Assembly (NCBI RefSeq): GCF_037975245.1
Contig: NC_092575.1
Span: 23,033,341-23,097,340, forward strand
Source: Apostichopus japonicus
Taxonomy: Eukaryota > Echinodermata > Holothuroidea > Aspidochirotida > Stichopodidae
DNA: 64,000 nucleotides
Reading direction: 5' to 3'
Shown: in pieces, positions 11,780 through 24,000 of the stretch
How positions within the stretch are numbered: the first letter of the stretch is position 1
How the letters are laid out: each line of letters opens with the position of its first letter
The notes under the pieces: model-generated
What the model was told of the DNA's origin: nothing
The model's input: the letters and a program-made list of their open reading frames with translations, nothing else
Database searches by the model: none
Position numbers and translations under genes: made by a program

Positions 11780-13375
11780 TGAGATATCATGTTTAAAAGG
11801 TTTTCAGAGCTTGAACAATGGTGACCAAGATGACCTTTGATCTCCACCAAAACAATCAAGTTCTTCTATTCAATATAACGTATCCACATGCCAACTATGA
11901 AAAGTACCCATGCTTCCTAACTTGAGATATCATATTTATAAGATTTTCAATATTCGACCTCTGGTGACCTCAGATGACGTTTTACCTCAAATAAAAACAA
12001 CAAAGTTCTTTTATTTAATATAACACATCCACATGAAAGGCATGAGAAGTATCTATGCCTCCTATCTTGATATATCATGTTTACAAGGTTTTGTTGTTTG
12101 ACCTCTGGTGACCACAGATGACCATTGACCTCCACCAAAAACAATAGGGTTCTTATACTCAACATGAAGCATACGCATGCCAAGTATAACACGTTTTCGC
12201 ATTCCTATTATGATAAATCGTGTTTACAAGGTTTTCAGTGTTGGATGTATGGTGACCTCAGATGTTTTTTAACCTCCATGAAAAAAATATAGATGTCTTC
12301 TCAATATGACGTATGCACAGGCTAAATATGAAAAATATCCTATCTTGCGTTGTAGTGTTTACAAGGTTTTGATTGTTTGACCTCTGGTGACCACAGATGC
12401 AGGGGCGGATGCAGGATTTGTGACAAGGGGGGGGGGGTCTGACTGGTCCAGCCGCGCCTGAACGTAAGACTATCTAAGCGGAGCGCCACCATCGGTTGGC
12501 GCGGAGCGTACCAGAAAATTTTGGCTTTACAAACCCCCCACCCCCAGATGGCCGGAAACGGCACTTCCCGAGTATTCTAAGCTGCATGTACCTAGCCTGA
12601 AAATATGGATCTCATGTCTGCAATTTCTCAATTGATGAGAAAAAAACAATCTATGAAATATGGTAATACATATCAGATGAGTTGAGATGCTACAAAAATC
12701 ATAATGCCTTTAGCCCCCAATCCCCCTCCCGTTCCGTCACCACTGTTTGTTGCAGGGCCGGATCCAGGATTCTGGAAGGGTGAGGGGTTTGGCCTCCAGT
12801 GATCCTAGGGTCTAAGGGGAGTGGGTTTCCCTCTATCCATTGTGAAATTCTTGGATATTTAAGTACAACAGGGAACCCCCTTCAATTTAGCCATGCAAAG
12901 CACCTCTCTCTTTTGTTCCTTTTTTTTTCTCTTTTTTTTCTCTTTTTTTTTCTCTTTTTTTTTTGGCCAAGAGCAGGTGGGGGGGGGGGTCCGGAGCCCC
13001 TGGACCCCCCTCTGGATCCGCGCCTGAGATGACCATTGACCTTTGAGGTTTTCAGTGTTGGATGTCTGGTGACCTCAAATGTTTGTTTAACCTCCATGAA
13101 AAAAATAAAGATGTCTTCTCAATATGACGCATGCACAGGCTAAGTATGAAAAATATCCTATCTTGCGTTTTAGTGTTTACAAGGTTTTGATTGTTTGACC
13201 TCTGGTAACCACAGATGACCTCTGACTTCCACAAAACCAATATGTTTCTTCTACTCAATATGAAGCATACACATGCCAAGTATAAACAGAGATGATGAGA
13301 TATCGTGTTTACAATGTTTCAGCGTTTGACCTCTGGTGACCTCATATAACCTTTGATATCTGGTGAAGATGAGAC
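11780..13375. repeat. Degenerate 131-145-bp tandem array, interrupted by an insertion
   Basis: At least seven or eight units share ACAAGGTTTTCAGTGTTTGA, CCTCTGGTGACC(A/T)CAGATGACC and CAATATGAAGCATACACATGCC. The landmark GACCTCTGGTGACC (or a variant) falls near 11811, 11956, 12100, 12243, 12379, 13057, 13197 and 13328. Units between 12400 and 13026 are displaced by an inserted element. Related single copies appear in ZU5-gene introns and flanks (about 52.97-53.25 and 56.54-56.85 kb). Confidence 0.8.
12400..13026. mobile_element. G/C-tract-rich inserted element(s) within the tandem array
   Basis: The insert starts CAGGGGCGGATGCAG and ends CTGGATCCGCGCCTG, which are inverted repeats at 13 of 15 positions. 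AGATG lies on both sides (12395-12399 and 13027-13031). The array sequence reads continuously if the insert is removed. A second start-like motif (CAGGGCCGGATCCAG at 12753) suggests two nested or adjacent copies. It contains the shared core AAGCGGAGCGCCACCATC and a polypyrimidine run at about 12905-12965. Superfamily is unassigned. Confidence 0.65.
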
Positions 13376-13466
13376 ATAGTCCTGCATTTTTGTTGAGAGA
13401 AGATAGAAAGGTATAGGTCCATGCCAATACTTAACGCTCTTCATTCCAACGTATGTTTACGTATGC

Positions 13467-16400
13467 TCAAACTGAAGATTCTCGTAAAGGGATGTATGGT
13501 CTTCTTTCTTCGTCTTTCGCCACAATGTTTTCATGTTTCGATGAAATACTACTCCAGCAAATAAAAGACTCGGTCAAAGGTCGAAGAAAGTATCCGACGA
13601 CTGCGGCTAAGACTATGACCAGGAGCACCCAATAGTTAAATGTCATAACAGCTAACATCAACATATAAGCCAGCAAGATTTTGATTATGTGGAGTGAAGT
13701 GACTATCAGATTCAGTAGTAAACTGTGGATCAGGGAAACAAAATAAAGAAAGCAAAGAGATGTATCACTTGTGACGTAAGACGTTACGTTGAATGTTAAG
13801 AGACAATAAAATCGAGGACATGCATAGATGGGTATTTCTTTCACTTCATGACTTAGATTTTTGTCAACCATATACTTGTACTATAAGTGTAAAGTGAGTT
13901 TCTTATAATTGTTATCTTATTATTGTTATCTATACTTGTTATATTCATTGTTACATATATCGATATCATGACAATTAGTAAAGCACTAAAGTTTTGCACC
14001 CTTCGGAGACTTGATATAATTGTAATAGCTGATCGGTCAGAGGTTGAGTGCTGGCTTACCATTGAAAACGACGCATGGAAACAATCCACAAAAGTTATTA
14101 GACGTTCTATCTAAAATAATTTTTTGATCAAACAAACTTACGCACTGATGAGCTCTTCCTGATCTGAAAGAAAATTAGCACGTACATGTTACTATTCGAT
14201 CAAACTACACACAAAATCTGCGCTTGCATTACACTCACAAACTTTCCAGCACGCTGTTTTTTTTTTTTTTTGGGGGGGGGGTTGGATTCTGCTATACGCG
14301 TCGCCGAACTTCGCCAATGCGTTAACAAACGTATCACACAAGTGAATTCGTTACTTTGATGAGATGATTGAAGCACGGGTATATATGCCCCTTTGGATTG
14401 CCATAGACGTCGAAGAATATGAAAATAAATATGCAACAAAGAATATGTAATGATAATAAATTGTTATGAAATATACGGACAGGATTGCTACCTTATAAAT
14501 GATCACATTTTGGCTTAATTGTATGGATAACTCCTATTAGAAAGTGTATTTCCATGAACAGAAGAACACACTTCTTACACGCATCTATCCTTCACAAAGA
14601 AACAAAAATATTTTAAAGCGAGGGTGTGGATAATTGGGTGGGTCGTCATGAATATCAATTTTATTCTGTTTCTGTAACCATTCACGAAACTATGGCCTAT
14701 GATTGGTCCGCTCTAGTTCACACAGGTTTGGGATTGGAAGATGAGAGAGTAGGGGGAGTGGGGGGGGGGGATTTATAACGATGGTCAGTGGTGTTGACTT
14801 AGGTGCGGCATGGTGGCAACCCCGTCTTTTATTCACCGAGGGAAAGCGTATAATCAGTAGGGAAATAGTGTGCGATAGTGCATTAGAGCTATAACGGTAT
14901 GAGTTGGGTTTGCGCGAACCCATAAACACAATTCTCGTACAAAACTATTGGAACGTGTCTACCTACAATACGACTCCAGACATTAACAGCTGCTTACCCA
15001 TTTCGCGTTCCATATATATCAGCGTTCCATATCTATCAGCCCCCATAGCTCATTGTCAACATATTCGCAAAGTACACATGCATAGGAAATCTTCTTATAT
15101 GAGGACTTACACGAGTTCTTGTGTTTATGGAAAAGGATTTTCTTTCGAAGATACCCTTTTTTTCTGACCTAACTGTGATAATGGGAGGATGTAAGATATA
15201 ATACATGGATATTCAATACTGTACCTTTGACTTATTGTAAGATGAACTCGCTGAAGAGTTGCGCCATACTCTACAGTTTCAGTTACTTCGCAAGAAAAAC
15301 GGCTGGAAGTTTCTGATTTTGATATCTTGTTCACTATCTTCCTCTTAGCAACATCGGAAATTGTCTGCAGACATTCCAGAAGAACGGCTAGTATCGCCAA
15401 TCCAATTAGCAAAAGAGCTTGATCTGCAAATGAATGAGAGAAGAAGCAAGACAAAAGAAATCTTAATTATTGGAAAAATACTTCAAAAAGTCATAACAAA
15501 GATGTAAACAAGACGAAAAAGTAATCTTCTTTTCTTTTCGCTTCTTTCTAGGGTTTCAGGGTTTTACGATTTTTTTTTAGTTGGTGTGGACTACCAGTGG
15601 CGTATCCAGGATTTTCTAACCCGGGGGGCGCGAATTACTATCTAAGCGGAGCGCCACCATCGGTTGGCGCGCAGCGTACAAGAACATTTCTGGTTTTGAT
15701 ACCACCCAGATCACCGGAAATGACACTTCTCGGGCTTGAAAATGACCAACCAGATGTACACTTTTGCCTGAGAACCAAGTATTTCCCAATAGTTTTTTCC
15801 CCATCCATAACCTTTTTGAAGATTGTCACCAGTCACACATCATGTTCGACCTCATCGCATCTCCTGTGGATCATTGCTTTTTGTAGGTGATTCTACGTCG
15901 CGGCCCACAATACCCGACAGCCCCACTTTTGAAGGTTTTCAGCCCATTTTTTGTTCAGAGTTTCAAAATTCACATTTCTCGTACGTGATTAAACTCACTT
16001 CAAAACATACCCATAATGTTGCAAAAAATTTCATCTATGGATAACCAATATAGAAAAACCTCCTTGAACCCCTAACAGACTGGTCAAAATTGCACGAGTA
16101 GAGGGAAGTATGATGAAGAATGTTGGTCAGGAAATTTTCAAAAATTCAGACACAGTTAATTTATTGGTGTACAAATAATGAAACCTCCTATAACGGCTAT
16201 TATAAAACTTCGTTGAAGGAAATGAAAAAAATACCAGATATTTCCGAAACCGAACACTACACACATAGGTCAAGGAGGCGAGAGGGGGGGGGGGGGGGCT
16301 AACGAAATATTTCTTTCTGAAAATTCGGGCAATATGCTGAGAATTTTTCGGGCACATATATACTGAAAGAAAAATACATTGCAATGATGTAGCTAAAGGA

Positions 16401-19400
16401 AATGAATAGTTTAAAAATTATCTCCTTGGTATAATTAAAATAAAGTTCTAAGCTTGGCCGACTAATTCGCCATTACTATAATGTAAAAGAGAGTTTTAAC
16501 ATAATTGGACCTCCATGCTTTTTCTCCATCTACATAGGACAATTCGTTGTTTATATGAGCATCCCGCGGTATACTGCGCAACTTTCAGTGACCGTACGGT
16601 ACATGATGGCATGCGATGTAATAACCGATGCTTGCTTATATGATATTGACATTGACATGTTGAACGCGCGCTGAGCGCGCGAAAATGTTGGTTATATTTT
16701 TCGGGCAAGTCGTTACAGCTCCCCAAATCAAATTGGGCTCCTTCGCCTTTGACTACACACAGACAGTTTTGAGGCTGTTCATCCTGGAACGCCATTTTCA
16801 TGCTCACTGATATGATGTGATATCTGCTGTTTGCTTTATGCAGCATTTACACTAGGCCACGTTCTCCACGATTCCCACAATTTGAGAGAATCGTGAGGAG
16901 CGTGGGAGGTCGTGTGACAGAATCGTGGTGGTCTTGAGGGAACTTGGTTGAATCGTGATGATCGTCATGAACGTGACAAAATTTTTGACAGTCAAAAATT
17001 TTCCCACGATTGTCCCGATCTGAGACCAAACCGTGAGAGCGCGTGAAAGAACGTGGGAATCGTAGTACAGCTGAACTGAGCGTAACAGAGCGAAACAGAC
17101 CTTGGTGCACTATCGCAGGGGATCTTGCTGGATTTTGAAACACGATTTCCTCAAGTTTCACTACGATCCACTACGTGAGGAACACGCTCTACTACGATTC
17201 GTCAAGATGCTTTGAGAAGCGTGAGTAATTTATTCACGCTCTGTTACGATCTGCTGCGGTCGCCGCGTTTGGCTCCCACGATCTGACACGTTAGGTTAGG
17301 TCCCCGCACGATTCCGATTTTGCATATGAAAGGGCCCCCACGCTCTCCAAGATTCATTGCCATTTGAGCGCTTCACACGAAAACATCTGACCTTTGAGAC
17401 CAGCTATAGCCTAGTTTCTTTTATTTGTCTTGTGTTTTAGGACCCAGGTTTAATCCTACAAAATGGCGCAAAAGAGAGGAAGGAAGATCACTGCCAAAAA
17501 TGACAAGGCTTCTCCGCCTCCTCCATCACCGTCGGTAAGAGAAGTCCAAGCAGAAGTCCATTCAAATTCAGCGCCAAGATCTCCTTGCCAATTCAATATC
17601 TTCTTCATCTCTTGGAAGCATGCTTCCTCATTGTTTCTCTGGAACGAATGAGAGAGTGGCCCCGGCCTCCTCTTTATACCCCAATCGGGATTCAAGCGTG
17701 GTAATTTTAGTCAAATCGTGTACATAAATCTTAGGAGATCTTAACAGAACTTGATGAACCTGAGGGACCTCAACAGAACTTAGCAGAACGTGGCAGAACG
17801 CGAGAGCTTATCGTGGGGATCGTAAGATAACTTGAGGGAACGTAATGAAAATCGTCGCAGGCCTTGACCGGAAGGCACTGGTTTCCTAGCAAAGCGTTAT
17901 AAATCGTAACAAAACGTTTGAAAGCGTGGCAAAAGAAAAAAAAACATTAATATATTGTGGAGCTCCACGCTTTTTGAAAAATCGTGGCGATTGTGGGAAT
18001 CGTGGTCTAGTGTAAATGCAGCATTACAAATTCGAACAGGCGCGTAGCGAATAATTTGCCGAGGGAGGGGCGAAGCCTGTAGGCAAACTATCTAAGCGTA
18101 GCGCCACCACGAATTGGCGCGAAGCGTACAAGAAAATTTTGGCCAAAAATGCCTCCCAGATCGCTGGAAATGACACTTCCCATGCCTTGTAAGTTGCATC
18201 TAAGCATTTTCTATTTCGAATTTACTAGCGATATCATAAAAAAATATGCTCGGGGGGGGGGGCGGGGGTCGCCCCATTCCCGAAATGCGTCATGTTCCCC
18301 GACGACTCGGTCGAGTTCGAGACCAGCCACAGTTGGTTCATAGCACAATTGTTTAAGGCGTCCATACACACACACGCGTTATGATAGACCATATATTATA
18401 TATATATATAGATACATTAGTGAGAGAGGAAAAATGGAAACGTCAAAAATGGAGTTGTCGGTGTAAGGGGTAGGGTGAGGCGCACGCCCCTTCCGAAATC
18501 CTCGATCCGTCACTGGCTACCCGGCCATGTGTATATAATAAGGTTCAGCGCTGTAATGATGTCACTGTTCCTCTTTCTCTTCCCGGTGTCTTGGCGCTTA
18601 TCTTCTACTCCCTCCTTTTCTCCTTTTTCTCTCCTTCTTCTTTTTCTTTCCTCTCCTCCTCCTCTTTTTTCCCCTCTTTTTTCCTTTTTCCCCTCTTTTT
18701 TCCTTTTTTCTTCTCTTTTTTTTCTCTCCTCTTTTTCTTACCCGGGGGGCGCGCGCCCCCAACGCCCCCCCCTGGATACGCGCCTGACTACTTCTTCGTG
18801 AACTTGAGCTCAGTGTTTCCCAGCGTCTCAATGATATCATTGTGATTAGTTCACGATGACGTCATAAAGGCTTAGGCAGGTCGTATGTACACGTAATGTC
18901 CAACCATGAAGGTTTTTATGATTGATTTAGGCATGGGTTAGTTAGTTGGGAATACTTGCATGATTCAGGCAAAGAACGGCAACCAATTCTGATTTTTATT
19001 TTTTATACGAATTTGAATCACAATCAAAAGGAACATTTTTGTGGTTAGTTGGTGAAAATGATTGATGCGGGAAAAAAACTAAGCCATTGCACGAACGAAA
19101 GAAACCTTTATGAACGATGTACATCAAATATAGTGATGTTTTGATTCCTCGACGAAGGCAAAATAAATATATATGATGTCGTGTGTGAATGTGTGTACAT
19201 GTATGTGTGACTCGAGGTTAACCCGAAATATATATAAAAAAAAAGAAACAAACAAACAGGCGAACTTCATACTTTGTATCTGGATCCATTTTTATCGAGT
19301 GCGTGTTAGTTTGTTACTATTATATTCAAACGGCAAGGCCAAGGTTGAATGGAAATTGAAAACTACAGTGTCTGATTTAAACAGTGAACCTTGGTAGTAA

Positions 19401-21052
19401 ATTGTTTACTTCAAGCTGACCCTCACTTTAACATTTACTGATACTTAATACTCATAAAAGTTGTGCAAACCTCACGAAGGCCAACTCTATTCTCTGCACA
19501 GAGTGTAATTATTTGTTCTTCTCGCACCAAACACAAACTATCTCCAGCAAACTGTATAGACTATACACCTGGCTACCACAACGGTGCGATAGTAATCGTT
19601 ACACCGTATCACGTACGTCAGCTATATAGGCTATTCGTTGGGTGTTTACGGCGTAAGTGTGTGTATCATCAGTTTAAAAGCAAAATCAGCAGTTTCTGGT
19701 CGCGCGGGAGGGGGAGAGGCAGGGCCCCGGGCAGGGAGGGGCTATACGTATTGATGAGACTGACAAAGAAGGGACACGTGACCGAATACAGTGGAGTAAA
19801 TCACTGGTCTAGGTTTTTCGAGAAAGATTTTAAAACGATTCGTTAGTCAGAAGAACATTCCATTTTTTTTTAGTGTTGCTATATGATCAGTACAAGACCA
19901 TTTGATCTGTGTTCATCTGAACTCAACAAAGAGAAATGTATGTTTTTTTCTGTTTTTTGGGGAAATCAACAAGTAGAAGCCATATGTCTCCTTTGACTTT
20001 TCAAGAATGTTGTAAGCTCTCCGTGGGATTCTATAATTTAAAAAAATAAATAAAACGAATACAAATTCACATTTAGACATCCCTGGGTATTTTTCGCCCT
20101 AGTCTTGAAGGACTATTCTAGAGAATAAGTATATTTTAAAGGGTGTGAAGAGTCGCGCCAAAAGAAACGTCTAATGCCAGTAATCTGACCTAGTTTCGAA
20201 TGAGGTGTAACAGAATTGTTAGACACCACTATCGATCCCAGAAAATACACACACAGATTGCTACCGTCGGTAATAAGACAGTAGTGTACAGTCAATACAT
20301 ATAGCTACGGTCAATACCCACAACACAGTGTACAGAGCATGGCTGGACATCTCAGGTCCAGATAAAAGATAATCAAGGTATCACGTTTCATTACTGTCTG
20401 CATTTTGTAGCGACACGAACAAAACGCCACTTGCAAGCAACAGAAAGTTAACTTTTTCAGATGGCCGCACGCAGTTTGGGGCGAGTCTTCAATGCCTTTA
20501 ATGATGGATATCTTGAACTCCGGAATAGCTATATTGAGCATTCTCATCGCTCTGTTTGATCTTTGACTTCAACAAATCAAGACTTAATTTCTGCTTTAAG
20601 TAATCCTTTAAGAATATCACTAAATTGAAGAGCACTATAGGGAGTCATAGCTCAGTGGTTATCGCCGGTGCCTTTCAATCATAAGGTCCCGAGGTCGAGT
20701 CACTCCAAGGTTAATGTACGTCGTCCAGTTACAGAGTTGTTGACAATTGATAATTCATAATCACGGACGTTAAAATATGAATCTTAGAGACTGACTTCGG
20801 TCAGCTTGCGGCTTTGATATGCCAATGTTGGGTTCTTTGCGAGTTCCTGCTTGCAGGAGGATCTAAAATACATACATACACACACGCACACATACGCATA
20901 AACATAGATACAATTGTTACGACGATTATCTATAGCTGACGCATAGTTAACAGTATTTATCAGTTAATGTTTAACAGCTTACCCTTTGTACTGTTTACCG
21001 TCCACGACGGAAAGAAGAGCTGGTGTGGTCTCTCAAAGTTAAAATAAGCCAT
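13467..21052 (-). CDS. SLC31A2: SLC31A2 (CTR2)-like copper transporter, three coding exons
   Basis: Coding exons on the minus strand are 20983-21052 (start ATG at 21052), 15225-15423 and 13467-13722 (stop). All boundaries have AG/GT signals, and phases 1 then 2 keep one frame of 174 residues; human CTR2 has 143 from memory. The N-terminus MAYFNFERPHQLFFPSW resembles the short CTR2 N-terminus and lacks the Met-rich extracellular domain of CTR1. TM1 (about 25-43) ends with the conserved Glu of LLECLQ. TM2 carries the copper-selectivity motif MxxxM (M112, M116) in YMLMLAVMTFNYW. TM3 has AxxxG (A129, G133) in place of the usual GxxxG before GYFL. The family forms trimeric Cu(I) channels at plasma or endolysosomal membranes. 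The 5.6-kb first intron carries several transposons. 5' UTR exons were not resolved; an acceptor-like CCACAG lies just upstream of the start. Confidence 0.88.
15594..15780. mobile_element. Dispersed MITE-like repeat copy in SLC31A2-like intron 1
   Basis: It starts CAGTGGCGTATCCAGG and contains the recurrent core TAAGCGGAGCGCCACCATCG, then TTGGCGCG, followed by an AGATCACCGGAAATGACACT-type segment shared with copies near 12.5 and 18.1 kb. The right end and target-site duplication were not identified. Confidence 0.6.
16839..18023. mobile_element. Harbinger-like non-autonomous DNA transposon, 1185 bp, TTA duplication
   Basis: The left end TGCAGCATTTACACTAG and the reverse complement of the right end, TGCTGCATTTACACTAG, match at 16 of 17 positions. 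Similarity continues into GRCCACG and GATTCCCACAAT. TTA flanks both ends (16836-16838 and 18024-18026), the usual 3-bp target duplication of PIF/Harbinger elements. The subterminal regions are crowded with variants of CGTGGGAATCGT and AACGTGRCAGAACG. A short frame at 17463 (MAQKRGRKITAK, then proline-rich) followed by GTAAGAG may be the relic of an element-encoded exon. No DDE transposase is present. Confidence 0.75.
18037..18290. mobile_element. Dispersed MITE-like repeat copy adjoining the Harbinger-like element
   Basis: It begins CAGGCGCGTAGCGA 14 bp after the Harbinger-like element and carries the shared core ACTATCTAAGCGTAGCGCCA and GGCGCGAAGCGTACAAG, then poly-G. The right boundary is not defined. 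Confidence 0.5.
18592..18745. repeat. Polypyrimidine (CT-rich) low-complexity tract
   Basis: About 150 bp of almost pure C/T on the plus strand in TTTTCTCCTCTTTT-like blocks, followed by a G/C-rich repeat end (GGATACGCGCCTG at about 18774-18786). Open frames here are compositional artefacts. Confidence 0.9.
20640..20885 (+). mobile_element. tRNA-derived SINE
   Basis: The head at 20640-20706 has a tRNA-like A box (TAGCTCAGTGG) and B box (GGTCGAGTC), giving an internal RNA polymerase III promoter. A body with AGACTGACTTCGGTCAGCTT follows, then a tail of CATACATACACACACGCACA-type simple repeat. The acceptor stem does not close cleanly, so it is not a tRNA gene. It lies just downstream of SLC31A2-like exon 1, antisense to the gene. 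Confidence 0.65.
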
Positions 21053-24000
21053 CACGTGCGATTTAATACGAAGCTGTGGTAAAATCCGATAAAACTGTTC
21101 AGTCTTCAAAATGAAAATTGGTTTGACACCACGTCTTTTTTTATATATAGTAAACACGGTTATGTTAATAGCTCGTGTTGTTTGTATATATAGTTATCCT
21201 GCTTGATAATGATGCTTTAAAATCTCTGTCTTCAATCCAGAACGAATACATAGTCGGACAACGAACTGCACTAACTTCAAGCTTCAACGGATTAGAATAG
21301 TTGGACTGAGAGCCTACTTTCACAATGGTATAGTATAGAAAAAAAAGTTTAACCTTCCGCTGACAAGGCCGACTCTCAGAGCAACATGGTTTCAGAACAA
21401 CGTTCGCGTTATGGACTGAGAGATTTTAAGCCTGAAGGCATATCAAAATGTGATGTCGTGTTACGACCCTATGACATTAGAAGTCGGTAAAGCGTCTTTG
21501 TTCTCAATTATTAAATCAACACAACTGGCTGCTAACAACGTAGAATGAGTTCAGTGAACTGTTTGGATAAACACAAACAAAGGAAAGAAAGATAGAAAGC
21601 AAGCAAGCAAGAATGCAAGCAAGGGTTAACCATACAAGTAAGGCTATGTTTGCAAACTTTAATGTGTCTGAGTTTGCAAATATTCTCCTTTACGGTAGTC
21701 TCTCACTTCTAATTGCATCGCTATAACATTTTGTCAGAGAATTATAAACCGTATATCGAAATAACGGGACAACATAATCCACTAGCCGGTAAAGGTGTGA
21801 TAACATCGATAATCAGAAAAATGGTTCAGTCCGGGGACGAATAAGGTATAACTGTTAGGGTGTGCTTTTCCTCTTGTCAACCTCACACAAAAAGTCAAGA
21901 GTATATTTTTAGCTCAGCATTGTGGTTAAAGTTAGTTAAAGTCCTAAATTATGAATATGCCACATAATGCACCATTTGACTTCTAAATGCTCAAATTTTG
22001 GCTTGGGGTCGGAACCACCTCCCTCCCCTTCATGGGAGTCGTTTTCAACGACCCAAGGGCCGAGCCTCCTCATTTATCAATCCTTCGTTTGCTTCTGACC
22101 CTTCCATTAAATTCTCCCTCCCCAGCCCCCTCACCATTGAAATTCTGTGCTCACTATTGCCGACAAACCTCTTAGCCATACCTAGCTTTATTGGAAGTGC
22201 AAGTATTTTTTGCGCACGTATTCTAATGTTATCAATTTAGTAATTGTCAGAATGAAGATGGATCATATCAATTGTACTCCTCCTCAACATACCAAGGGAC
22301 TCAAAGGTCAGCAATATTAGCCAGGCCTTCGCTTAGACAAAACCGATAATCCTATCATAGATCAAAATATTCAAACATAAATATATCATGGAAAAAAAAA
22401 CAGTGAAAAAACTTGTTAGAAATAAATGCCCAAAGAGTCTCTCTAGGAATGCTTTAATATTTACCATCTTAAAACAAAGATTTATTCGCACAAACCTATA
22501 TATGAAATCAGTTTTGTGAATTTAGTTAATATTTAATGTTACTGAATACTAAATTTTGGAGAAAAAAAGGTTCTTTGAATACTTTTCTTTTTCTTCAAAG
22601 TTTGGTCCCAATCAAAATCGCAGAACATGCGTCTGACACTATTCATAAATCCATTGCAGAATTGAGAAAACAGTAACATAATTGTAATTCTTTACCCAAG
22701 TTTCAGCAACCCGTCCCCCCCCCCCCACCCACCTTTCACTTATAGAAAGATATAAAAGAACAGACAAAACAACAAAGCTGAAATAACCACTCGTAATGAT
22801 CAAAGTGAGGGCGGTATCTATTCATTAAAATATGTCCAACTTTCTTGGTTTGTCGAAACTCTCAGCTGAAAGGTTGATATTGGTACTGTACGTATGGTCT
22901 GCGTACTTAAGGCAAAATGTTGGGCAGTATATTTGAGTCTTGATATGGCATAGTCCAAGGAAATAGGACAATTCTGAGTGTTAGTTATGTTTCTCTAACA
23001 AAGCTATCCCAGTGTTTCAAGATGTTCAGCTTTAAAATATGCTTGATCTCTGGCATGCTTATGTAAGGCTAAATTGATGATGACGTCCTCAGTCCGTCCG
23101 TCCGTCCGTCCGTCCGTCCGCCCGTCCGCCCGTCCGTCCGTCCGTCCGCCCGTCCGCCCGTCCGTCCTTCCGTGGTTACGTGGTGAAATAGTTTTTTTGT
23201 ATGGGGAGATTTTATTAATAATTCGTCGTATTTTCAAGTTGTGACGTTTTATATAGGTAAATAATAGGGCAGTATTGAGTTGGCATTTCATGCATTCATA
23301 TGTTCTCTATACCCATAAGCGTGCACATGATTTCAAAGGAGGGTGACATTTATTAAAATAGACCTTCTTTAATATTCACTATGATATCTGATCTAGTTAA
23401 GTACATAAGAATGTTAACAAATAGTTATTGCTTCTCAAATGGAAATACATTAATATTCGTCTGTTAAGTTTCAAAGTGTTATGTGGTTTCGGAATCTCAA
23501 CAAATGACTGCAGTTTACAAGTTTTTTATTACTAAGACTACGAGACAGAGTTGACTCTTTTGTGTACGTAATATCGTATATCATACGAACCATCAAAAGG
23601 CAGCAGCTAAACAGGCCTACTGCATCAACGATAACATATGCCTACTGTACCTTTCGAAAGTTGGTAAGACTCTTTGATGTAAGCTATCACTAATATTTCT
23701 TATAAACTCGTGAAGTATATGTCGTTTGACTGTTAGGCGTAGGTTAAGATACGAAAAGAAGTGGCTCTATACGGGACTAAAGCAGTTTGCTCAAATCACG
23801 ATGCCTTGGCTATTCGGGGTCTGGAATTTAGGCAAAAGTTGTTCGCAATACTGGGAGAGATTCAAGAAAGTAGCCTAGCCGTGGCGTAATGTAGTAAGAC
23901 ATATAACGTTAAGCTTACATATTGCATTACATGACACGTGCAATAGGCTAAACTACATTGCAGCCAGTGAAAACACGGTATAATCCGTCAACAAAAGAAA

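Noticed and set aside
16496-16846. 116-codon minus-strand frame as a 5' exon of the copper transporter
   Set aside because: No CTR features; the phase-matched N-terminal exon with MAYFNF is at 20983-21052 instead.
18475-18845. Overlapping frames on both strands rich in Ser/Phe/Pro or Lys/Arg
   Set aside because: Caused by the polypyrimidine tract at 18592-18745 and adjacent repeat ends.
20640-20706. tRNA gene
   Set aside because: The acceptor stem does not pair and a SINE body plus simple-repeat tail follows.
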